From Streptomyces sp. TRM68367 (lineage in GTDB: Bacteria > Actinomycetota > Actinomycetes > Streptomycetales > Streptomycetaceae): DNA of 47,200 bases. A model generated the notes under the pieces. It saw nothing but the letters and a program-made list of their open reading frames with translations. It was not told the origin of the DNA and searched no databases. The stretch spans positions 1 to 47,200 of the forward strand of contig NZ_JACTVI010000063.1 in NCBI RefSeq assembly GCF_014495685.1. The letters are read 5' to 3'. Below, in pieces: positions 42,233-47,200 of the stretch (positions within the stretch are counted from its first letter, which is position 1; each line of letters begins with the position of its first letter). Both the position numbers and the translations under genes were made by a program.

Positions 42233-43546
42233 GTGCTCACCGCGTTCGCCCGGGCGTTCAAGACGCCCGACCTGCGCAAGAAGCTGCTCTTCACGCTTGG
42301 CATCATCGTGCTCTACCGGGTCGGTACGCACATCCCGATCCCGGGTGTCGACTATCGAAGCGTGCAGGAGTGCGTCGACCAGGCGTCCGGCAACCAGGGC
42401 CTCTTCGGCTTGGTCAACATGTTCAGCGGTGGCGCTCTGCTGCAGATCACGATCTTCGCGCTCGGCATCATGCCGTACATCACGGCGAGCATCATTCTGC
42501 AGCTGCTGACCGTGGTCATCCCGCGCCTGGAGGCCCTGAAGAAGGAGGGCCAGTCCGGCACGGCGAAGATCACGCAGTACACCCGTTACCTGACGGTGGC
42601 CCTCGCCATCCTGCAGGGCACCGGCCTGGTGGCCACCGCCCGCAGCGGCTCCCTGTTCCAGGGCTGCACGGTCGCCCAGCAGGTCGTCCCGGACACCGCG
42701 ATCTTTCCCACCATCGTCATGGTGATCTGCATGACCGCCGGTACGGCCCTGGTCATGTGGCTCGGTGAGCTGATCACCGACCGCGGCATCGGCAACGGCA
42801 TGTCGATCCTGATGTTCATCTCGATCGCCGCGACCTTCCCGTCCGCGCTGTGGGCCATCAAGCAGCAGGGCAAGCTCGCGGACGGCTGGATCGAGTTCGG
42901 CACCGTGATCGCCGTCGGCCTGGTCATGGTCGGCCTGGTGGTCTTCGTCGAGCAGGCCCAGCGCCGCATTCCGGTGCAGTACGCGAAGCGCATGATCGGC
43001 CGCCGTTCCTACGGTGGCACGTCCACCTACATCCCGCTCAAGGTGAACCAGGCGGGTGTGATCCCCGTCATCTTCGCCTCGTCGCTGCTCTACATTCCGG
43101 CGCTGATCGTCCAGTTCGCCAACTCTCAGGCGGGATGGGCGACCTGGATCACTCAGAACCTGGCCGACACGGGGGCGCCCGCGCACATCACCGTGTACTT
43201 CTTCCTGATCATTTTCTTCGCGTTCTTCTACGTGGCGATCTCCTTCAACCCCGAGGAAGTCGCCGACAACATGAAGAAGTATGGTGGCTTCATCCCGGGC
43301 ATCCGGGCTGGCCGACCGACCGCTGAGTACCTCAGCTACGTACTCAACCGGATCACCTGGCCGGGTTCGCTGTACCTGGGCCTGATCGCTCTCGTGCCGA
43401 CAATGGCGTTGGCTGGTTTCGGGGCAAACCAGAACTTCCCGTTCGGCGGGACCAGCATCCTGATCATCGTGGGTGTCGGCCTCGAAACGGTGAAGCAGAT
43501 CGAGAGCCAGCTCCAGCAGCGCAATTACGAAGGGTTCCTCCGCTGA
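42233..43546 (+). CDS. secY: Preprotein translocase subunit SecY
   Basis: A 437-residue channel protein of SecYEG with ten membrane helices. It begins VLTAFARAFKTPDLRKKLLF, then the plug and helix 2 region PIPGVDYRSVQECVDQASGN, MFSGGALLQITIFALGIMPY and ITASIILQLLTVVIPRLEAL. The cytoplasmic loop QRRIPVQYAKRMIGRRSYGG contacts SecA, and YFFLIIFFAFFYVAISFNPE is a late helix. GTG 42233 has AGGAGG just upstream and gives the Streptomyces length; a longer frame from 42110 starts in non-coding sequence. adk starts at the TGATG overlap. Confidence 0.97.
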   Translation: MLTAFARAFKTPDLRKKLLFTLGIIVLYRVGTHIPIPGVDYRSVQECVDQASGNQGLFGLVNMFSGGALLQITIFALGIMPYITASIILQLLTVVIPRLEALKKEGQSGTAKITQYTRYLTVALAILQGTGLVATARSGSLFQGCTVAQQVVPDTAIFPTIVMVICMTAGTALVMWLGELITDRGIGNGMSILMFISIAATFPSALWAIKQQGKLADGWIEFGTVIAVGLVMVGLVVFVEQAQRRIPVQYAKRMIGRRSYGGTSTYIPLKVNQAGVIPVIFASSLLYIPALIVQFANSQAGWATWITQNLADTGAPAHITVYFFLIIFFAFFYVAISFNPEEVADNMKKYGGFIPGIRAGRPTAEYLSYVLNRITWPGSLYLGLIALVPTMALAGFGANQNFPFGGTSILIIVGVGLETVKQIESQLQQRNYEGFLR

Positions 43547-44208
43547 TGCGAATCGTCCTCGTCGGGCCGCCGGGTGCGGGCAAGGGAACGCAGGCGGCGT
43601 TCCTCGCCGAGAACCTGTCCATCCCGCACATCTCCACGGGCGACCTGTTCCGAGCCAACATCAGCCGGCAGACGGAACTCGGCAAACTCGCGAAGTCCTA
43701 CATCGACGCGGGCAATCTGGTGCCGGACGAGGTCACGATCGGCATGGCCAGGGACCGCATGGAGCAGCCCGACGCCGAGGGCGGCTTCCTGCTGGACGGG
43801 TTCCCGCGCAATGTGTCGCAGGCCGAGGCGCTGGACGAGATGCTGCAGAACGAGGCCATGAAGCTGGACGCGGTGCTGGACCTGGAGGTCCCCGAGGAAG
43901 AGGTGGTCAAGCGGATCGCTGGCCGCCGCATCTGCCGCAAGGACTCCTCGCACGTGTTCCACGTGTCGTACAAGCCGGCCGCGAAGGAGGGCGTCTGCGA
44001 CGTCTGCGGCGGCCAGCTGTACCAGCGGGACGACGACTCAGAGGAGACGGTCCGCAAGCGGCTGGAGGTCTACCACACGCAGACCGAGCCGATCATCGAC
44101 TACTACAAGGCCCAGGGCCTGGTGGTCACGATCTCGGCGCTCGGCAAGGTGGAGGAAGTGACCAAGCGGGCCATGGAGGCCCTCCAGCGCGAGGAAGACG
44201 GCAAGTAG
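43546..44208 (+). CDS. adk: Adenylate kinase
   Basis: A 220-residue enzyme converting ATP plus AMP to two ADP. The P-loop is GPPGAGKGT (residues 7-15), followed by the AMP-binding helix HISTGDLFRANI and the FLLDGFPRNVSQAEALDEML segment. The LID domain is the long form, with RICRKDSSHVFHVSYKPAAK and VCDVCGGQLYQRDDD; one Cys-x-x-Cys pair and a lone Cys remain, so a full four-Cys zinc site is not present. The ATG shares a base with the secY stop, so the two are translationally coupled. Confidence 0.97.
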   Translation: MRIVLVGPPGAGKGTQAAFLAENLSIPHISTGDLFRANISRQTELGKLAKSYIDAGNLVPDEVTIGMARDRMEQPDAEGGFLLDGFPRNVSQAEALDEMLQNEAMKLDAVLDLEVPEEEVVKRIAGRRICRKDSSHVFHVSYKPAAKEGVCDVCGGQLYQRDDDSEETVRKRLEVYHTQTEPIIDYYKAQGLVVTISALGKVEEVTKRAMEALQREEDGK

Positions 44209-44226
44209 TCGTTCGTACGCCGGTTG

Positions 44227-44259
44227 CAGCCGCGGTTCCCTGAGCAGGGGCCGCGGCTG
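44227..44259 (+). terminator. Terminator-like hairpin between adk and map
   Basis: CAGCCGCGG (44227-44235) pairs with CCGCGGCTG (44251-44259), with an inner CCCT/AGGG. The composite stem is about 13 bp without a T tract. Confidence 0.75.
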
Positions 44260-44347
44260 TGCTGTGGGGGCGCCCGAAGCCACGCCGGTCCCACGTATCG
44301 TTGAGAGCAGTCCGCCGCCTCCTGGTCCGAGAAAGGCCGTAGCCCCC

Positions 44348-45184
44348 ATGGTGCAGATCAAGACCCCCGAGCAGATCGCCAGGATGCGTGAGGCGGGGCT
44401 GGTCGTCGCCGCCATTCACGCGGCCACGCGGGAGGCCGCGGTGCCCGGGGCCACGACCAGGGATCTGGACCGCGTGGCCCGCAAGGTGCTCGCCGAGCAC
44501 AACGCCAAGCCGAACTTCCTGGGGTACGGCGGCTTCCCCGCGACGATCTGCACCTCCGTGAACGAGGTCGTCGTGCACGGCATCCCGTCCGACGACGTCG
44601 TGCTCAAGGACGGGGACATCATCTCCATCGACGCCGGCGCGATCATCGACGGCTGGCACGGCGACGCGGCCTACACCGCCTTCGTCGGCTCCGGTCACGA
44701 TCCGGAGCTGGTCGAGCTCTCCCAGGTGACCGAGGAGTCGATGTGGGCCGGTATCGCGGCCATGAAGCAGGGCAACCGGCTGGTCGACATCTCCCGGGCC
44801 GTCGAGACGTACATCCGCCGTCAGCCCAAGGCCGGCGGCGGCCGGTACGGGATCATCGAGGACTACGGCGGCCACGGCATCGGCTCCGAGATGCACATGG
44901 ACCCGCACCTGCTGAACTACGTCGACCGCCGGCGCGGCAAGGGACCGAAGCTGGTCCCGGGCTTCTGCCTCGCGATCGAGCCCATGGTGTCCCTGGGCAC
45001 GCCGAAGACGGTCGTCCTGGAGGACGACTGGACGGTCGTCACGACCGACGGCACGTGGTCGTCCCACTGGGAGCATTCGGTGGCGTTGACCGAGGCCGGG
45101 CCGCTGGTGCTTACGTCTCCCGACGGGGGTAAGGCGAAGCTGGCGGAGTACGGGGTCGTCGCTGCTCCGGATCCGTTGGCGTGA
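44348..45184 (+). CDS. map: Methionine aminopeptidase, type I
   Basis: A 278-residue metalloenzyme removing the N-terminal Met from nascent proteins. All metal and catalytic residues are visible: H77 (VVVHGIP), D95 (SIDAGAII), D106 (GWHGDAAY), H176 (GGHGIGSEMH), E211 (AIEPMVS) and E242 (HWEHSVALT). The ATG at 44348 is chosen because MVQIKTPEQIARMREAG starts the domain; the open frame upstream is Pro-rich and outside the family. It follows adk, the usual neighbour. A gap of about 285 bases with a promoter separates it from infA. Streptomyces carry extra map paralogues elsewhere. Confidence 0.95.
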   Translation: MVQIKTPEQIARMREAGLVVAAIHAATREAAVPGATTRDLDRVARKVLAEHNAKPNFLGYGGFPATICTSVNEVVVHGIPSDDVVLKDGDIISIDAGAIIDGWHGDAAYTAFVGSGHDPELVELSQVTEESMWAGIAAMKQGNRLVDISRAVETYIRRQPKAGGGRYGIIEDYGGHGIGSEMHMDPHLLNYVDRRRGKGPKLVPGFCLAIEPMVSLGTPKTVVLEDDWTVVTTDGTWSSHWEHSVALTEAGPLVLTSPDGGKAKLAEYGVVAAPDPLA

Positions 45185-45346
45185 GCGCCTGCTGGGGAGG
45201 GTGGTTCTGTTCGTCGGCGGCTGCGGGTTCGTCGTGGTTGGTCGCGCCAACGCGGCGGAGCCGCATATCCCACACGGCCCCGCGCACTTTCGGGGCGCGA
45301 CCCTTCCGGTGCTTAATGATCTGCCTGTTGGGGCAGACTCCCTCGA

Positions 45347-45376
45347 TTCGTCTTTCCGGGTGCGCTGACGTAGACT
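45347..45376 (+). promoter_or_regulatory. Promoter candidate for infA
   Basis: TTCGTC (45347-45352) and TAGACT (45371-45376) are 18 bases apart, about 95 bases before infA. The -10 is good and the -35 partial. Confidence 0.5.
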
Positions 45377-45469
45377 GACTCGTCGGCTCTTGTGCATCCG
45401 CATGCCTGCGTGTGCTCGCACAGCGGGTGAGTTGGAGTCGATCAAGGTAGTCGATTCGAAGGGCGAAGC

Positions 45470-45691
45470 GTGGCCAAGAAGCAAGGTGCCATCGAGATCG
45501 AGGGCACTGTCGTCGAGTCTCTGCCGAACGCCATGTTCAAGGTCGAGCTCCAGAACGGCCACCAGGTCCTGGCACACATCAGCGGCAAGATGCGCATGCA
45601 CTACATCCGCATCCTCCCTGACGACCGGGTCGTGGTGGAGCTGTCTCCGTACGACCTGACGCGTGGCCGGATCGTCTACCGCTACAAGTAG
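45470..45691 (+). CDS. infA: Translation initiation factor IF-1
   Basis: A 73-residue OB-fold protein that blocks the A site during initiation with IF2 and IF3. It reads MAKKQGAIEIEGTVVESLPN, AMFKVELQNGHQVLAHISGK and MRMHYIRILPDDRVVVELSP, ending YRYK. The start is GTG 45470 after GAAGGGCGAAGC. It is followed by rpmJ, rpsM, rpsK and rpoA, the usual alpha-operon set. Length and sequence are typical. Confidence 0.98.
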   Translation: MAKKQGAIEIEGTVVESLPNAMFKVELQNGHQVLAHISGKMRMHYIRILPDDRVVVELSPYDLTRGRIVYRYK

Positions 45692-45752
45692 ATCTTGCCG
45701 GTGCCCCGGGCCTCCCGGGGTGGTGGCACTGACCCGGAGAACCTCACATCCC

Positions 45753-45866
45753 ATGAAGGTCAAGCCGAGCGTCAAGAAGATCTGCGACAAGTGCAGGGTG
45801 ATCCGCCGTCACGGCCGGGTCATGATCATCTGCGACAACCCGCGCCACAAGCAGCGCCAGGGCTGA
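45753..45866 (+). CDS. rpmJ: 50S ribosomal protein L36, zinc-binding form
   Basis: A 37-residue ribosomal protein: MKVKPSVKKICDKCRVIRRH, then GRVMIICDNPRHKQRQG. C11, C14, C27 and H32 form the zinc ribbon, so this is the zinc form rather than the zinc-free paralogue. It is too short to be seen by length alone. It follows infA by 61 bases; CCCGGAGAACC lies upstream of the ATG. Confidence 0.96.
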   Translation: MKVKPSVKKICDKCRVIRRHGRVMIICDNPRHKQRQG

Positions 45867-45882
45867 CCGCACGATCACACCC

Positions 45883-45958
45883 TCTGCGATTCGCAGAACT
45901 TCGCGCGACGCGAGCTGAGTTTGTTCATACGCAGGGCCCGAGCCGTTCGTACGGCTCG
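45883..45958 (+). other. Two hairpins in the rpmJ-rpsM leader
   Basis: TCTGC-GATTC-GCAGA (45883-45897) and CGAGCCGT-TCGT-ACGGCTCG (45939-45958) lie in the gap of about 190 bases before rpsM. The second has a TCGT loop and an 8-bp perfect stem. They may be part of a ribosomal-protein leader; no binding partner can be named. Confidence 0.6.
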
Positions 45959-46057
45959 ATACCCCCGGTTCGGAGGCTGGGGACCCGGTTCGTACCTGAT
46001 ACGGCGGCCGGGAGCCGGTTCTGCGGAAGACCTCCGAAGATCACCAGGAGCCATTGA

Positions 46058-46438
46058 ATGGCACGCGTTTCCGGTGTCGACATCCCGCGCGACAAGCGCG
46101 TGGAGGTCGCCCTCACCTACGTGTTCGGGATCGGCCGGACCCTGTCCCAGCAGACGCTGGCCGAGACCGGTGTCAACCCGAACACCCGCGTCCGCGATCT
46201 GACCGAGGAAGAGCTCGTCAAGATCCGCGAGTATGTGGACAACAACTTCCGGACCGAGGGTGACCTCCGTCGCGAGATCCAGGCCGACATCCGCCGCAAG
46301 GTCGAGATCGGCTGCTACCAGGGTCTGCGGCACCGCCGCGGTCTGCCCGTCCGCGGTCAGCGCACCAGCACCAACGCTCGCACCCGCAAGGGCCCGCGTC
46401 GCGCCATCGCCGGCAAGAAGAAGCCGGGCAAGAAGTAG
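46058..46438 (+). CDS. rpsM: 30S ribosomal protein S13
   Basis: A 126-residue 30S head protein bridging to the large subunit and contacting P-site tRNA. It reads ARVSGVDIPRDKRVEVALTY, VFGIGRTLSQQTLAETGVNP, GCYQGLRHRRGLPVRGQRTS and the basic tail RKGPRRAIAGKKKPGKK. CCAGGAGCCATTGA precedes the ATG. A leader with two hairpins lies upstream. rpsK follows after 65 bases. Confidence 0.97.
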   Translation: MARVSGVDIPRDKRVEVALTYVFGIGRTLSQQTLAETGVNPNTRVRDLTEEELVKIREYVDNNFRTEGDLRREIQADIRRKVEIGCYQGLRHRRGLPVRGQRTSTNARTRKGPRRAIAGKKKPGKK

Positions 46439-46503
46439 TCCGCAGCGGACACCTGTCCACGGTCTTCGCTGTAGGACCGACCACCTCCACAGGAGCTTGA
46501 TAC

Positions 46504-46908
46504 ATGCCCCCCAAGGGACGTCAGGGCGCTGCCAAGAAGGTGCGCCGCAAGGAAAAGAAGAACGTCGCTCACGGCCACGCGCACATCAAGAGCACGTTCA
46601 ACAACACCATCGTTTCGATCACCGACCCGACCGGCAACGTGATCTCCTGGGCCTCCGCCGGCCACGTCGGCTTCAAGGGCTCCCGGAAGTCCACGCCGTT
46701 CGCCGCGCAGATGGCCGCCGAGTCGGCCGCCCGCCGCGCCCAGGAGCACGGCATGCGCAAGGTCGACGTGTTCGTCAAGGGCCCGGGCTCCGGTCGTGAG
46801 ACCGCGATCCGTTCCCTGCAGGCCACCGGTCTGGAGGTCGGCTCCATCCAGGACGTGACGCCGACCCCGCACAACGGCTGCCGTCCGCCGAAGCGCCGTC
46901 GCGTCTGA
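46504..46908 (+). CDS. rpsK: 30S ribosomal protein S11
   Basis: A 134-residue platform protein near the mRNA exit and Shine-Dalgarno helix. It reads MPPKGRQGAAKKVRRKEKKN, VAHGHAHIKSTFNNTIVSIT and DPTGNVISWASAGHVGFKGS, ending TPTPHNGCRPPKRRRV, the conserved C-terminus. CAGGAGCTTGATAC precedes the ATG. In most bacteria rpsD would come next; here the next gene is rpoA after 179 bases with three hairpins. Confidence 0.98.
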   Translation: MPPKGRQGAAKKVRRKEKKNVAHGHAHIKSTFNNTIVSITDPTGNVISWASAGHVGFKGSRKSTPFAAQMAAESAARRAQEHGMRKVDVFVKGPGSGRETAIRSLQATGLEVGSIQDVTPTPHNGCRPPKRRRV

Positions 46909-46930
46909 CGTTCGCCTCACAGGATGGGGG

Positions 46931-46994
46931 TGTGGGGGTATCCCCCACATGGCACAGTCGGGCGATACGGCTCTCGTAAGAGGTCGTATCGCCC
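46931..46994 (+). other. Two hairpins between rpsK and rpoA
   Basis: TGTGGGGG-TAT-CCCCCACA (46931-46949) and a 10-bp stem GGGCGATACG/CGTATCGCCC (46960-46969, 46985-46994) with an inner CTCT/AGAG. A third, weaker pairing AGTCGGG/CCCGACT (47038-47069) lies just before rpoA. The first two could terminate or process the rpsM-rpsK message. Confidence 0.72.
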
Positions 46995-47087
46995 GTACCC
47001 TTGCAGTACCCGTCCCTTCTGTTCGGGGGGCGGCTTGAGTCGGGCGTCAAATAGCGGGCGCCCCCGACTGAAGGATCTGATCCACAC

Positions 47088-47200
47088 ATGCTGATCGCTC
47101 AGCGTCCCTCGTTGACCGAAGAGGTCGTCGACGAGTTCCGCTCCCGGTTCGTGATCGAGCCGCTGGAGCCGGGCTTCGGCTACACCCTCGGCAACTCCCT
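47088..47200 (+). CDS. rpoA: DNA-directed RNA polymerase subunit alpha (N-terminal part, cut by window end)
   Basis: The first 37 codons are present: MLIAQRPSLTEEVVDEFRSR, then FVIEPLEPGFGYTLGNS. This is the start of the alpha N-terminal domain, which dimerises to nucleate RNA polymerase assembly; the ...EPLEPGFGYTLGNSLRR segment is its hallmark. The rest lies beyond the window. The ATG has GAAGGATCTGATCC upstream. Direct succession from rpsK without rpsD is the arrangement in Streptomyces as I remember it. Confidence 0.95.
   Translation, partial: MLIAQRPSLTEEVVDEFRSRFVIEPLEPGFGYTLGNS

Overview
The window is a high-GC actinobacterial chromosome segment, almost certainly Streptomyces. The evidence is pervasive G/C at third codon positions, many GTG and TTG starts, leaderless-looking promoters, and a gene order that matches the conserved Streptomyces ribosomal and RNA polymerase region: rpmG - two MaoC genes - murB - adenosine deaminase - aspC - tRNA-Trp - secE - nusG - rplKA - rplJL - rpoBC - rpsLG - fusA - tuf - S10 - spc - secY/adk/map/infA/rpmJ - rpsM/rpsK/rpoA. 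The species cannot be named from what I can see.

Bases 1-11,500 are a mixed housekeeping and accessory flank. On the minus strand are an NTF2-like protein, an NAD(P)-binding protein and an amidohydrolase with substituted catalytic positions. They are followed by tRNA-Thr, tRNA-Met, rpmG and a HadA/HadB-like dehydratase pair. A divergent MFS transporter / CGNR zinc-finger gene pair is separated by a repeated inverted motif. Next come a truncated gene fragment, murB, a divergent NAD(P)-binding protein / TetR pair with two matching operator-like palindromes, adenosine deaminase and aspC.

Bases 11,600-26,000 hold the transcription and translation core: tRNA-Trp, secE, nusG, rplK, rplA, a lipoprotein gene, rplJ and rplL behind a long leader with an attenuator-like hairpin, then rpoB and rpoC from a separate promoter. 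A DUF1707/DUF4190 membrane protein gene follows rpoC. RpoB carries Asn at residue 442, the position equivalent to E. coli S531 in the rifampicin pocket.

Bases 26,000-41,300 hold the str operon (rpsL, rpsG, fusA, tuf), then directly the S10 operon (rpsJ to rpsQ) and the spc operon (rplN to rplO). The rpsL and rpsJ leaders share an almost identical 25-nt hairpin block, which is the most interesting regulatory signal here. Strong hairpins also lie in the rpsQ-rplN and rpsN-rpsH gaps.

Bases 41,300-47,200 begin with a small secreted-protein gene lying between rplO and secY, then secY, adk, map, infA, rpmJ, rpsM, rpsK and the start of rpoA. The window ends inside rpoA. rpsD is not between rpsK and rpoA, as is usual in Streptomyces.
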